From: Exiguobacterium marinum DSM 16307
GTDB lineage: Bacteria; Bacillota; Bacilli; Exiguobacteriales; Exiguobacteriaceae
NCBI RefSeq assembly: GCF_000620845.1
Contig: NZ_KK211189.1
Coordinates: forward strand, 318,501 to 382,500
DNA: 64,000 nucleotides
Direction of reading: 5' to 3'
In this document: in pieces, positions 50,767 to 60,058 of the stretch
Layout: every line of letters begins with the position of its first letter
How positions within the stretch are numbered: position 1 is the stretch's first letter
Notes under the pieces: model-generated
What the model saw: only the letters and a program-made list of their open reading frames with translations
Told to the model about the DNA's origin: nothing
Database searches by the model: none
Position numbers and translations under genes: made by a program

Positions 50767-51309
50767 ATGTCCACGCTCTATTTGATACGCCACTGCTCGG
50801 CCTCCGGTCAAGAACCTGATGCACCGCTCACGGAAGCAGGTCACGCACAAGCTCTCCTGCTTCACGACTTTTTTCGTGATATCTCGATTGATCGGATCAT
50901 CTCAAGCGATTACATCCGTGCGGTCGCTTCGGTCACGTCACTCGCCGATGCCCACCAACTTCAAATCGAGCGTGAACCGTTACTGAGAGAACGCATCCTG
51001 TCTCACGAACCGCTTGAAGACTGGCTGACCCCATTACGTCAATCGTTCATCGACCCGACTTTCAAACTACTTGATGCTGAATCTAGCCAAGAAGCGATGA
51101 ATCGCATCCTACAAGTCGTGGAGCGTGCTCAATCTCAACATGCCGCGACACTATTGGTGACGCACGGCAATCTGCTCGCACTCCTCTTACAACATCTCGA
51201 TCCACGATATGACTTTGAAACGTGGCGTACGATGCGTAATCCAGACGTCTATCGCCTCGATTTCGATGGTCATAATTCAGTTATTGAGCACATTTGGCCA
51301 TACAAATAA
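50767..51309 (+). CDS. Histidine phosphatase family protein
   Basis: A 180-residue phosphatase of the phosphoglycerate mutase fold. The phospho-accepting His9 lies in LYLIRHCSASG (Cys replaces the usual Gly after RH), and the second catalytic His is in LLVTHGNLLA. The substrate is unknown. The ATG at 50767 has AAGGAG eight bases upstream. It is separated from the AT-rich helicase gene by a 112-base AT-rich spacer and ends in a terminator shared with degV. Confidence 0.87.
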   Translation: MSTLYLIRHCSASGQEPDAPLTEAGHAQALLLHDFFRDISIDRIISSDYIRAVASVTSLADAHQLQIEREPLLRERILSHEPLEDWLTPLRQSFIDPTFKLLDAESSQEAMNRILQVVERAQSQHAATLLVTHGNLLALLLQHLDPRYDFETWRTMRNPDVYRLDFDGHNSVIEHIWPYK

Positions 51310-51335
51310 GCCGCCTCGACATGAGACGGCTTTTA
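51308..51335. terminator. Terminator between the phosphatase and degV genes
   Basis: AAGCCGCCTC and GAGACGGCTT pair with one mismatch around GACAT, followed by TTATT. It can serve both converging genes. Confidence 0.75.
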
Positions 51336-52199
51336 TTACTTCTCTACGAAAAACATTGAAATCGCACCTAAACCAACGTGTGTCCCGACCGAGACACCCA
51401 TCTGCATGAGGTAAATCTCGCCTGTAAAATCTGTTTCTGCTTCAATCTTCGCTTTTAAATTTTCGGCAACTCGCTGATCGGATGTATACCCGATGATCAC
51501 AAAATTCGTGATATCCGGATTCACGCGTTTCACGAACTCGTCCGTATAATGCTTCAGCACTTTACGGGTACCTCGTTCCTTGGCAACAATCGCACCTTTG
51601 CCGTCCTTCATGCTCATAATCGGCTTGACCATAAGTAGCTTTCCGATGATGGCACTCGTGTTCGAGATTCGTCCGCTCTTGATCAAATGGTCCAAGTCGT
51701 CCACGGATAAGAAATGCTTCACTTTCGTCTTGTACGTCTCATTGAAGTCAACGAGCTGTTCGAACGTCGCACCGGCTTCACGCATCTGCGCACTCTTTAG
51801 CAACAGCCAGCCGCTCCCGTGACTCATCGAACGGGAGTCGACAACGTGAATTTTAACAGTCGAGTCAGGATGCGCCTCTTCGAAGTACTCTTTTCCGATG
51901 ATCGCCGACTGATACGAGCCGCTCGTGCCACTCGACATACAAATGCATAAAATCTCCTCATGACCGGCAGCGACCGCATCTTCCATCAATCGTAAGAACG
52001 TCGCCGGGCTCGGCATTGCCGTCGTCGGAAATTCCGGGAGCGCTTCCAACATTCCATAAAAATCATCCGGCTGGATATCCACCCGGTCCTGGTAAGACAT
52101 ATTGTTCATGGTAATGATCAACGGCGCGACCCCGATGTTGTACCGTTCAAGCACTTCATCCGATAAGTCACACGTTGAATCTGCTAATAATTTAATCAT
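51336..52199 (-). CDS. DegV family fatty-acid-binding protein
   Basis: A 287-residue DegV-fold protein. The family start MIKLLADSTCDLSDEVL, TTAMPSPATFL, the fatty-acid headgroup-contacting SSGTSGSYQSA and the later VVDSRSMSHGSG are present. Such proteins bind fatty acids, and FakB members present them to the kinase FakA; which DegV subtype this is cannot be told. The ATG at 52199 has GGAGGAATGC upstream; an upstream in-frame start lacks a site. It is monocistronic. Confidence 0.92.
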   Translation of the reverse strand: MIKLLADSTCDLSDEVLERYNIGVAPLIITMNNMSYQDRVDIQPDDFYGMLEALPEFPTTAMPSPATFLRLMEDAVAAGHEEILCICMSSGTSGSYQSAIIGKEYFEEAHPDSTVKIHVVDSRSMSHGSGWLLLKSAQMREAGATFEQLVDFNETYKTKVKHFLSVDDLDHLIKSGRISNTSAIIGKLLMVKPIMSMKDGKGAIVAKERGTRKVLKHYTDEFVKRVNPDITNFVIIGYTSDQRVAENLKAKIEAETDFTGEIYLMQMGVSVGTHVGLGAISMFFVEK

Positions 52200-52314
52200 G
52201 CATTCCTCCAAAACTTTCTCCATAAGTGACGGGAATCATCCTATAACTTCGTCGATTCCGACGTCACGATAGGACCTCTTCTAGTGTAGCAGATTTGGAG
52301 GGGGAAATGTTTTT

Positions 52315-52797
52315 TTACTGGGTTTGATGTGCGACTTGTTTCTCGTGGTGTAAGAGCCATTCTTTTCGCCATAATCCGCCGGCATAGCCAGTCAATTTCC
52401 CGTTTAATCCGATGACACGGTGACATGGCACAACGATGCTCAGCTTGTTGCGTCCGTTCGTTGCTCCGACCGCGCGGACAGCCGCGGGTCGTTTCACTCG
52501 TTCGGCGAGTTCTCGGTAAGAAGCCGTCTCCGCATAAGGAATTTTCTGTAACGTACTCCACACATCCCGCTGAAACGGCGTGCCCACTTGTTCAATCGGA
52601 AAGGTGAACGTCATCCTCTCCCCTCGAAAATAATCATCGAGTTCATCCTTACACTGTCGCAACACATCAGGTACATTCGGTTCAGGTAAGTGCGCCGCTT
52701 CGCGTTCGACGAATAAGATTGATTGAATGACTTTCTCTGTCCCAACGACTTCGATCAAGCCAATTGGTGTCTCCACGTCTAGTCTATACGTTCCCAT
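52315..52797 (-). CDS. ogt: Methylated-DNA--[protein]-cysteine S-methyltransferase
   Basis: A 160-residue suicide repair protein that removes O6-alkyl groups from guanine. The acceptor Cys125 is in IVVPCHRVIG, and the winged-helix part has TPFQRDVWSTLQKIPY and VGATNGRN. The ATG at 52797 has GGAGG seven bases upstream and overlaps the end of alkA by 14 bases. It is the last gene of the adaA-alkA-ogt operon. Confidence 0.95.
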   Translation of the reverse strand: MGTYRLDVETPIGLIEVVGTEKVIQSILFVEREAAHLPEPNVPDVLRQCKDELDDYFRGERMTFTFPIEQVGTPFQRDVWSTLQKIPYAETASYRELAERVKRPAAVRAVGATNGRNKLSIVVPCHRVIGLNGKLTGYAGGLWRKEWLLHHEKQVAHQTQ

Positions 52798-53677
52798 ATA
52801 ATGACCTCCACAGATAAAATGTCGCGTATCCTTCCCAACCCTTCCAGGACTCACCGTAACGTCTCACTTCTTCAATCGTCGGCTTTTCAGTCGTCCCTAA
52901 ACGATGCTGAATCGCTTGATGCAATCCGACATCTGCCACCGGGAAGGCTGAGGCGTCTTGAAAACACTTCATCAACACATAGTCCGCCGTCCAGGCCCCG
53001 ACACCTCGAATGGACAGCAATCGTTGACGGATATCAGTTGAAGACTGCGACTGTAGAGCCGATTTTGATAACGTCCCACCTGTTATTTCCCGTGCAATAT
53101 CAATGATATACTCCGCTTTCCTTCGACTGAACTGAAGCTCACGTAACGCTTCCGGTTCGAGCGAGGCGATTCGTTCTGCCCGTGGGAACGTCCAATACGT
53201 TCTTCCCTCGACGACTCGCTGTTCTCCATATCGTTCGACGAACCGACGTTTGATTGTATAGGCGAAGGATAACGTGATTTGTTGCCCGATGATGGCCCAC
53301 GTGAGTGCCTCGAACAAATCTGGAAAGCCGATCATCCGTAACCCGCGATGCGCTTCAATCAAAGGAGCCAGTAATTCATCCTCTGCCCCCATCGCCTCAA
53401 ACGGTGTTAGGTCACGATCGAGGTCTAACCAGTCACGCACCTCACATTCAATGCTTTCCATCTCCATCTCTGAAACGTCATCGACTGGGAACACCACACG
53501 AATGTGACCCTGCTCTCCTTGAAGTTCGACGAGGATAAGGCGTTCCCCGATTCGCATCAACTTTTGAATCGCCTCGTCCGTCGTGACATGGAGCACCTCT
53601 TGATTTGACCGACTTAAAAAGACGAGATACTCTTGAAAATCAAACGGCTGCTGTACAGCGATTAGCATCTCTGTCAT
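52784..53677 (-). CDS. alkA: DNA-3-methyladenine glycosylase II (AlkA-like)
   Basis: A 297-residue base-excision enzyme that removes alkylated purines. The helix-hairpin-helix-GPD part reads LLSIRGVGAWTADYVLMK, with catalytic Asp249 in AFPVADVGLH. GQQITLSFAYTIKRR is the typical preceding helix. The ATG at 53677 has AAGGAGAGGACG upstream and overlaps the adaA stop (ATGA), showing coupling. Middle gene of the alkylation repair operon. Confidence 0.93.
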   Translation of the reverse strand: MTEMLIAVQQPFDFQEYLVFLSRSNQEVLHVTTDEAIQKLMRIGERLILVELQGEQGHIRVVFPVDDVSEMEMESIECEVRDWLDLDRDLTPFEAMGAEDELLAPLIEAHRGLRMIGFPDLFEALTWAIIGQQITLSFAYTIKRRFVERYGEQRVVEGRTYWTFPRAERIASLEPEALRELQFSRRKAEYIIDIAREITGGTLSKSALQSQSSTDIRQRLLSIRGVGAWTADYVLMKCFQDASAFPVADVGLHQAIQHRLGTTEKPTIEEVRRYGESWKGWEGYATFYLWRSLYGNV

Positions 53678-54222
53678 ACGTCCTCTCCTTTTCGATACGT
53701 ATTTGGTGTACAACCTTTCACTTGACGGAACACGCGGTAAAAGTTCGACGGTGTTTGAAACCCGACCTCATAGCAGACTGTCAGATTGCTCATCGCGGTC
53801 GTTCGTAATAAATAAGCTGCCTTGTCGATACGAAGTCGCTCCAATAGTTGCCTTGGCGTCTCTCCTGTCGTTTGGGTGAACGTTCGCTCCAAATGGAACG
53901 GACTCAGCTGGACATGCTCGGCAATTTGTTCGAGGCGAATCGGCTGTTTATAATGTTCCATCAGATACACTGTCACCTGTTGTACGAGCGCTCGGTGTGG
54001 GGCATGCTCGACTTCCGGCTGGCATCGCTTGCACGGTCGGAATCCGTTCGCTTCCACCTCTTGTCTCGTCATATAAAAATCGACATTCTCTTTTTTCGGT
54101 TTGCGGGAACGGCATGATGGTCGGCAATAGATTCCTGTCGTCTTGACGGCCGTATAGAATAACCCGTCATACGTCGCATCACAAGCGAGCACTTTCGCCC
54201 ATTTTTCTTCAAATGTCAGCAT
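53674..54222 (-). CDS. adaA: Methylphosphotriester-DNA methyltransferase and AraC-type activator (AdaA)
   Basis: A 182-residue sensor-activator. Four zinc Cys lie at 33, 37, 64 and 67 (IYCRPSCRSR, RPCKRCQPE), matching Ada Cys38/42/69/72 of E. coli; the first accepts methyl groups from phosphotriesters. An AraC-type double helix-turn-helix follows (LEQIAEHVQLSPFHLERTF, VCYEVGFQTPSNFYRVF). There is no fused O6-methylguanine domain; that activity is supplied by ogt downstream. ATG at 54222 follows AAAGGGG by seven bases; GTG at 54228 is too close. It heads the operon and likely activates it through an upstream box. Confidence 0.95.
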   Translation of the reverse strand: MLTFEEKWAKVLACDATYDGLFYTAVKTTGIYCRPSCRSRKPKKENVDFYMTRQEVEANGFRPCKRCQPEVEHAPHRALVQQVTVYLMEHYKQPIRLEQIAEHVQLSPFHLERTFTQTTGETPRQLLERLRIDKAAYLLRTTAMSNLTVCYEVGFQTPSNFYRVFRQVKGCTPNTYRKGEDV

Positions 54223-54281
54223 CTCCACACCCCTTTCTCCTTACACTGTAGCAAATCTAAAATCAACATTTCGTCCTCTTT

Positions 54282-54292
54282 CTTGCGCTTAC
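54282..54292 (-). promoter_or_regulatory. Ada-box-like site upstream of adaA
   Basis: On the minus strand TAAGCGCAAG differs at one base from the AAAGCGCA core bound by methylated Ada. It lies about 60 bases before the adaA ATG, a suitable position for activation. Confidence 0.45.
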
Positions 54293-54394
54293 AATCCCCT
54301 GTTTTTGAAACGTTTTACAGATTTCAATCGTATCCTATAGTACGATTTAGTTAGAAGACACTGTCAGTCATATGACAGATAAGGAGAAAACCTC

Positions 54395-56887
54395 ATGCGC
54401 ACTCGTTTTTCATGGAAACAATTAAAATGGCTCATCCCTATAGCATTAATCGGTTTGATCTTGATTCAGAGCGGACAAGAGTTGAAAGACCTCTCGCTCG
54501 CGACCGCCTTCACGACACTGAAACAACTGACCGGTTGGGAACAGTTCACACTCATCCTACTCGGTGGATTCGCTGTCTTGACCATGACGGGCTATGACTA
54601 TTTCTTGCTACGCTCTTTACATATCGAGCTACCGAAACGAAAAATCGTTCAAACGGCATGGATCACGAACTCGATGAACGGGATGCTCGGCTTCGGCGGC
54701 GTGATCGGGATCGCGCTTCGTACCTCGCTCTATCGTCCCTATACGGACACGAAACGCTTGCTCCGTGCCATCGGGTGGATGACTCCGACACTTATCAGCG
54801 GTCTGTCCATTCTTTCCATCGGTGTGCTCCTCGGTATCTTCCCGGCCGGTGGGCTAGTCGGTACGAAACCGTGGATTTGGCCAGTGTTACTCGCCGTGAG
54901 TGCGATGCTCCCGTTTTATTTGTTCGTCACATCACGCCGATCAAACGTCGGGTGGTCCACTCTGCTCGGGTATACGATGACCTCGCTCGCAGAATGGGTC
55001 ACCGCTGGATTCGTCGCCATCTATGCTTTGACATTACTAGACGGTTCGGCCTCGTTCGTGCAATTTTTCGGAGTATTCATCGTCGCGACGGTCGTCGGTG
55101 TCGTCTCTCTCGTACCTGGGGGTGCCGGAACGTTTGACTTACTGTATCTCGTTGGGATGACTCAACTTGGGATTCATCAAGACATCGTTTTGTCTTCACT
55201 AATCATCTACCGATTCGTTTATTTTGTCGTCCCATTTTTAATTGGCCTCTTTCTCGCGGCTATCGCGTTTGGGGACCAGGTCGTCAAACAAATCGAGTAT
55301 CGGCCAATCATCGGGTCCTCGTATGAGATTGGGACCGTCGTCTGGCGCGTCGTTTCGCGGACGCTTGCGAAGATTGGACGATTGACCGGAAGTCTCATCG
55401 CACTCATGAGCAGTCTGTTGATTTGGTTCCAGACGCTTCTCCCGAGCGTGACGCCGCTCTATGAAGTGAATCGCTGGTTTGAATGGGTCGGTACCCTTTT
55501 CTTATTGAGTGCCGGACTTCTCATGTTTTTGTCCGTCTATGGCATGTATGTGCGGACAAAACGAACACTCTGGTTACTCAACACTGCCTTCATCTTGGCG
55601 ACCATCGGGGTCATCGCTCGTGGTTTAAACCTGTTTGAGACCTTCGTCGTCATCGGGTTTGCGACGTTCGTCTGGTTGACACGTAAACGACACGTCCGAT
55701 ACCGCTCGATTTTAACGACAGGACGTCTCATTCGAAGCTTGATCTACGTCCTGCTCTATGTCGGCACCCACGCCCTCTTGTTACAGTCATTCGCGGGTAC
55801 GGATGACTTATTCTTCACATCGCATCAAGCCGGTTGGTTGACGACGTTCGTCTTGTTATTGACTTCGATCGTAGCAAGTGCGCTTCTGCTCTTATTCGAC
55901 CGTTGGAAACGCCCGGCGCTTGGAGAGGCATACGATGAACATCGAATCAGACAGTTTCAAGCAACACAGCACACATCGAGTGGCTTCGACTTGGCCCATA
56001 TGGCAGATAAGCGCTTTTACATGAACGAGGCAGGAAATGCGTGTCTCTTATTTGCGACAGCACGGAATCATGCCATCGTTCTTGGTGACATTCAAGGCGA
56101 GAAGCAGGCTACAACTTCTCTTTTGACACGATTCATTGAAGATGCAGATCGAATCGGGTATATTCCTTTATTTTATCAAATTACACCGAATTGGATGCCT
56201 CGCCTTCATGATGCCGGCTTCACGTTCTTCAAATTAGGGGAAGAGGCGACGATTGACGTCTCGGCCTTCTCCTTATCCGGGAAGAAGCGTGCAAATATGC
56301 GCTCTCTCTACAATCAGTTTGAGAAGAAGGGCATCACGTTCGACATCGTCTGTGAACCGAGCCTCCTTCTGTTACAAGAGTTAAAAGACATCTCAGATGA
56401 GTGGATTGGCAATCGAAATGAGAAAGGCTTCTCCCTCGGTTTCTTCGACTATGAAACGTTGACCCGTTATCCGATTGCCTTATTACGAGATGCGGACGGT
56501 GTCGTCGTAGCTTTCATTTCGTTACTCCGAGGAGACGGAGCCATCTCAATCGATTTGATGCGTTCGAAAAATGAGGCGCCATCTGGAGCAATCGAAGTAT
56601 TGATTCTTCACATCATCGAATGGGCTCGCGAAGAAGGATATAATCATGTCGGACTCGGCGTGGCACCACTTGCGGCCGTCGGGGGGCAGACGTTCTCCCA
56701 TTGGCCAGAGCGCGTCGCCGCCGATATTTTTGAAAATATCAGCTACATCTATCCGTTCAGTGGCTTGCGACAGTTCAAACAGAAGTTCAAACCGTCGTGG
56801 GAAGGTCGCTATCTCGCGTTTCGTCAACGCCGGAAGTTGTTACCCTCGATTTTACGGACAGCGCGATTGATTAGTCGCAAACGTTAA
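54395..56887 (+). CDS. mprF: Bifunctional lysylphosphatidylglycerol flippase/synthetase
   Basis: An 830-residue membrane protein that transfers an amino acid (usually lysine) from tRNA to phosphatidylglycerol and flips the product outward, reducing attack by cationic peptides. The N-terminal ~520 residues hold about 14 membrane helices, including VSLVPGGAGTFDLLYLVGM of the flippase. The C-terminal DUF2156 synthase domain has KKRANMRSLYNQFEKKG, SDEWIGNRNEKGFSLGFFD and VGLGVAPLAAVGG. The ATG at 54395 has AAGGAG upstream. It is monocistronic. Lysine rather than alanine as the added residue is inferred from the general family. Confidence 0.94.
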   Translation: MRTRFSWKQLKWLIPIALIGLILIQSGQELKDLSLATAFTTLKQLTGWEQFTLILLGGFAVLTMTGYDYFLLRSLHIELPKRKIVQTAWITNSMNGMLGFGGVIGIALRTSLYRPYTDTKRLLRAIGWMTPTLISGLSILSIGVLLGIFPAGGLVGTKPWIWPVLLAVSAMLPFYLFVTSRRSNVGWSTLLGYTMTSLAEWVTAGFVAIYALTLLDGSASFVQFFGVFIVATVVGVVSLVPGGAGTFDLLYLVGMTQLGIHQDIVLSSLIIYRFVYFVVPFLIGLFLAAIAFGDQVVKQIEYRPIIGSSYEIGTVVWRVVSRTLAKIGRLTGSLIALMSSLLIWFQTLLPSVTPLYEVNRWFEWVGTLFLLSAGLLMFLSVYGMYVRTKRTLWLLNTAFILATIGVIARGLNLFETFVVIGFATFVWLTRKRHVRYRSILTTGRLIRSLIYVLLYVGTHALLLQSFAGTDDLFFTSHQAGWLTTFVLLLTSIVASALLLLFDRWKRPALGEAYDEHRIRQFQATQHTSSGFDLAHMADKRFYMNEAGNACLLFATARNHAIVLGDIQGEKQATTSLLTRFIEDADRIGYIPLFYQITPNWMPRLHDAGFTFFKLGEEATIDVSAFSLSGKKRANMRSLYNQFEKKGITFDIVCEPSLLLLQELKDISDEWIGNRNEKGFSLGFFDYETLTRYPIALLRDADGVVVAFISLLRGDGAISIDLMRSKNEAPSGAIEVLILHIIEWAREEGYNHVGLGVAPLAAVGGQTFSHWPERVAADIFENISYIYPFSGLRQFKQKFKPSWEGRYLAFRQRRKLLPSILRTARLISRKR

Positions 56888-56889
56888 AA

Positions 56890-56924
56890 AAACAGGAATT
56901 TCTCATCGTGAGAAATTCCTGTTT
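56890..56924. terminator. Bidirectional terminator between mprF and the GH16 gene
   Basis: AAACAGGAATTTCTCA and TGAGAAATTCCTGTTT form a perfect 16-base stem around TCG, with A and T runs outside. Confidence 0.92.
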
Positions 56925-56935
56925 TGCGTATCATC

Positions 56936-59326
56936 TTATTTCAATGTCACACTCACGTTATCAATTGTGATGTCATGGGCACCAAGTGGTGATCCTTCTG
57001 TGCGTCCCATCAAGAACTTCAATCCTGTCATATCCGTTACTGGCATCGTCACTTCAAACGTATACGTGTTCGTTTCTGGCGTGACCAAAACGACTTCGCT
57101 CAAATAGCGATAGTAGCTGGCATTTTCCAATGTCACTTCGAATGAACGAGCGACTGTAGAAGATGCATCGAATTGGACGACGTACGTTTGATCTTGTTGT
57201 AACTCGAGACCGCCTTGTTCCATGAGGACACTCCACGCTTCGTTCCCTTCTTGCGTAATCGAGATACGTGCCGCCTCATTCACCGCTTCGACAGCAGCCT
57301 GTGCGTCAAAGTGGACATAGGAGCCCCAGCTGGTGAATCCTTCTGTGAATGCACCGTTTTTAAGTGGAGACGGGTCGATATAAACCGGTGTGACATCGCG
57401 CAATTCGACATCATCGATTTCAATCACACCTTTTTCAGAACCAAGAATGAACTGAAGCTGACTCATGAGGTCCGTTCCGGCTTCCATCGTGAACGGAATT
57501 TCATACGTATCGAACGCTTCAGATAGCGCAATACGCTCTAGCGGAAGGTAGGCATCCCCATCCTCTCCGCTCAATCCGACTTGAAGACCGCCTACACGCT
57601 CTGCACGTGCTTTGAAGCGGAGAACGTATTCATGTCCCTCTTGCAATTGAATACCCTGCTGCACCAATGTTGCCGGTGCCCCTTTTTTCTTGTTCGTTTC
57701 AAAGCGGAAGAGACGCTCTACTGGATCGACCGTTCCTGTCCCTTTCGTGACACCTGGGTCGAACGTCCAATACGTCATGCGATTCATCGCGCCTTGGTCG
57801 AACATACCGTTATATACGTGATTTCCATCGCCAAGCATCGGTTTCGTCGCATTCGGGTTGAATGCCTCACGAGGCGTCTGCTCGACACGGACGTTCCCGA
57901 TTTGGACGCCCGACGCACTGAGCCCGACGTTGAACTCGAGACGTGCCGCAAGATCCGTTTCTTCTGTCATATCGAACGTCATCGAGTACGTTTGAACGTC
58001 TGTCGTCAAATCGAATGACCCTTCATCAGAATATTTCGCGTAGCCTCGGTCTGGACCCCCACCGACTTTAACGGCAATCGAACGCGCCGCGTCCGCCTTA
58101 GCGTCAAACGTCACTTTATAATGTCCACCTTGTCCGAGCGACACGTTTTGAATCAATTGATGCGAGTACGGTTGGCTTCCTGCTTGATCAATCGAAATGT
58201 CGGCGAATCGTGCCCCCGCCAAGTCGATCACATCGATGGAACCGACGCCACCAAAGTCAGGAAGCGCCACATAGTTCCAGTACGTCGGGTTGAGCGGCTG
58301 TGCACCGTTCGTCACCGTCGTGATCAGTTCTGTATAGTCTTCGTCATAGACAAGATTTCCGTCTTCTAAAGGTTGTTTCGCACCTTCTGGTAACACGACT
58401 TCCTCATCTGAATACGTCGGTTCGACAGCATCACGATACTTCCCGTTCTTCAAGTCAAACACGCGGACGTAATCGACTTCCATCTCTGCCGGGAACGGTG
58501 TCGTCTCGTCAACGTCCCCATCGAACCATCCACCGACCGCCAAGTTCATAATCAAGTAAAAATCTTGGTCGAATGGTGCAGGATAGCTATATTTCGATGC
58601 TTTGTTCGCTTCTTTCGCATACCAGTCGTTTTGTGTTTGATAGAGCTGACCGTCTACATACCAACGAATCTCACCTGGTTCCCACTCGACCGCATATGTA
58701 TGCCACTTGTCGATGCCGTCACCCTCTGCGAAGTGATAGTCTTTCCCCGTATATTTGTTGTTCGGCCACGTTTCCCCGTAGTGAATCGTACCAGCGACTT
58801 TATCTGGCTGACTGCCCCACGATTCCATGATGTCGATTTCACCAGATGCGGCCCAACCACCGTAGCGGTCTTCTTCTGGGAGCATCCAAAATGCAGGCCA
58901 GAGCCCTTTCCCTGTCGGAAGTTTCGCTCGCATCTCATAACGACCGTACGTTTTACTGAACGTACCCTTCGTCGTCAACTTCGCCGATGTGTAATCATAT
59001 GTGCCGAATTGATCCGATGCTTGTTCCTTTTTCGCACGGATGACGAGCTTCCCATCTTTCACGAAAGCGTTTTCGTTTTTGTCCGTATAAAATTGCTTCT
59101 CATTGTTTCCCCAACCAGCAGCGACTGGATTTCCGTCTTTGTCGACAATCCAGTTCCCCGTTTCAAAATTCCATTTCGAGTGATCGATTTCAGACTTACT
59201 AAACTCATCTGACCAGACAAGTTTCCACTTAGCGTCGTAGGCTTTTGAACTCTTTTCAGCCGGCACCTCTTGTGGCAATGACAGGACAAGACCTGTCCCG
59301 AGTGCGAGTGCAACCCATTTCTTCAT
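56936..59326 (-). CDS. Secreted GH16 beta-glucanase (laminarinase type) with three carbohydrate-binding modules
   Basis: A 796-residue exported enzyme. A signal peptide (KKWVALALGTGLVLSLP) is followed by a GH16 catalytic domain of about 270 residues with the signature GEIDIMES (nucleophile Glu163, acid/base Glu168), pointing to beta-1,3 or mixed beta-glucan. Three tandem modules of about 150 residues follow, each with repeated patterns such as NLVYDEDY/NHVYNGMFD/NGAFTEGF at the start and VTF/EIPFTMEAGTDL near the end, typical of CBM4/9-like folds. ATG at 59326 is preferred over 59329 for spacing from AAGGAGG. Two LacI/CcpA-type operators precede it. Confidence 0.93.
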   Translation of the reverse strand: MKKWVALALGTGLVLSLPQEVPAEKSSKAYDAKWKLVWSDEFSKSEIDHSKWNFETGNWIVDKDGNPVAAGWGNNEKQFYTDKNENAFVKDGKLVIRAKKEQASDQFGTYDYTSAKLTTKGTFSKTYGRYEMRAKLPTGKGLWPAFWMLPEEDRYGGWAASGEIDIMESWGSQPDKVAGTIHYGETWPNNKYTGKDYHFAEGDGIDKWHTYAVEWEPGEIRWYVDGQLYQTQNDWYAKEANKASKYSYPAPFDQDFYLIMNLAVGGWFDGDVDETTPFPAEMEVDYVRVFDLKNGKYRDAVEPTYSDEEVVLPEGAKQPLEDGNLVYDEDYTELITTVTNGAQPLNPTYWNYVALPDFGGVGSIDVIDLAGARFADISIDQAGSQPYSHQLIQNVSLGQGGHYKVTFDAKADAARSIAVKVGGGPDRGYAKYSDEGSFDLTTDVQTYSMTFDMTEETDLAARLEFNVGLSASGVQIGNVRVEQTPREAFNPNATKPMLGDGNHVYNGMFDQGAMNRMTYWTFDPGVTKGTGTVDPVERLFRFETNKKKGAPATLVQQGIQLQEGHEYVLRFKARAERVGGLQVGLSGEDGDAYLPLERIALSEAFDTYEIPFTMEAGTDLMSQLQFILGSEKGVIEIDDVELRDVTPVYIDPSPLKNGAFTEGFTSWGSYVHFDAQAAVEAVNEAARISITQEGNEAWSVLMEQGGLELQQDQTYVVQFDASSTVARSFEVTLENASYYRYLSEVVLVTPETNTYTFEVTMPVTDMTGLKFLMGRTEGSPLGAHDITIDNVSVTLK

Positions 59327-59376
59327 CATGTGTCCTCCTTCAGGATAAGTGATGGCAATATGTCATTCCGTTCTTT

Positions 59377-59403
59377 TGAAAGCGATTTCCGAAAGCGCTT
59401 TCG
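59377..59403 (-). promoter_or_regulatory. Tandem LacI/CcpA-type operators upstream of the GH16 gene
   Basis: TGAAAGCGATTTCC (59377-59390) and the perfect palindrome CGAAAGCGCTTTCG (59390-59403) lie back to back. Both carry the AAAGCG core; at least one is likely a cre and the other possibly the site of a dedicated LacI-family regulator. Confidence 0.6.
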
Positions 59404-59473
59404 TTAATTTCATTATAGATTTTTCTTTGCTAAAACTTCAACCACTTTTCGGAAGTGAAATCAAACTGACACA

Positions 59474-59501
59474 TAAAAAAGCACCGACTCACGTCGATGC
59501 T
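59474..59501 (-). terminator. Terminator of the Nudix-DUF1349 unit
   Basis: On the minus strand AGCATCGAC and GTCGGTGCT pair (one G-T) around GTGA, which contains the stop, followed by six T residues. Confidence 0.85.
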
Positions 59502-60058
59502 TCCCTCAGTTCCCACTTGGAGAAAGTTACGTCAAACCCTGTCGCATTCACATCCGGACTACAGGCATATGGACCGATGCGTAACGTCGACACATCGTGA
59601 AGGTGAGCGATGCGAAGCTGTTCACGCATACCGTCACCATATTCAAAGAAAATCTCCACATCCCCGTCGGTATAAACCATTTCAAACGTCAATGGATTGC
59701 GAATCATCTCATTTGAAAAATCACGTGTCGACCAATCCGAATAGCCATGTGAGGTGACGACCGCGCCAAGGTGGGACGGTCCTTCCGGAATGTACTCGAC
59801 AGACGTCTTGATCCAATGGTCATCGTTCACATATAAGACGATCCCAGCCTGATCATATGTATGGATCGGCTCCATTTGGATTGTCGCCCGACATGTAAAT
59901 CGTTTGGCTTTGACATCTGTCAATAACGCATGTGCCGTCATACGATTGAATCCGTAATGTGTGTTTCGCCAAAAGTCCGTATCTGGCAGCGTATGAAAAG
60001 TCAACGGGTCAAGCCCGTTAATCGTTTTTGGTTCATTGATCCATTTGTATGAATGCAT
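59489..60058 (-). CDS. DUF1349 family protein (concanavalin-like fold)
   Basis: A 189-residue protein of the DUF1349 family (YesU-like), a predicted beta-sandwich of the lectin/glucanase type. Marks are TDFWRNTHYGF, the strand YDQAGIVLYVNDDHWIKTSVEY and the end RIGPYACSPD with GFDVTFSKWEL. It has no signal peptide. It may bind or modify carbohydrate intracellularly; role unproven. ATG at 60058 lies about eleven bases from GGAGG and within the end of the Nudix gene (26-base overlap), so the two are co-translated. Confidence 0.83.
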   Translation of the reverse strand: MHSYKWINEPKTINGLDPLTFHTLPDTDFWRNTHYGFNRMTAHALLTDVKAKRFTCRATIQMEPIHTYDQAGIVLYVNDDHWIKTSVEYIPEGPSHLGAVVTSHGYSDWSTRDFSNEMIRNPLTFEMVYTDGDVEIFFEYGDGMREQLRIAHLHDVSTLRIGPYACSPDVNATGFDVTFSKWELREAST

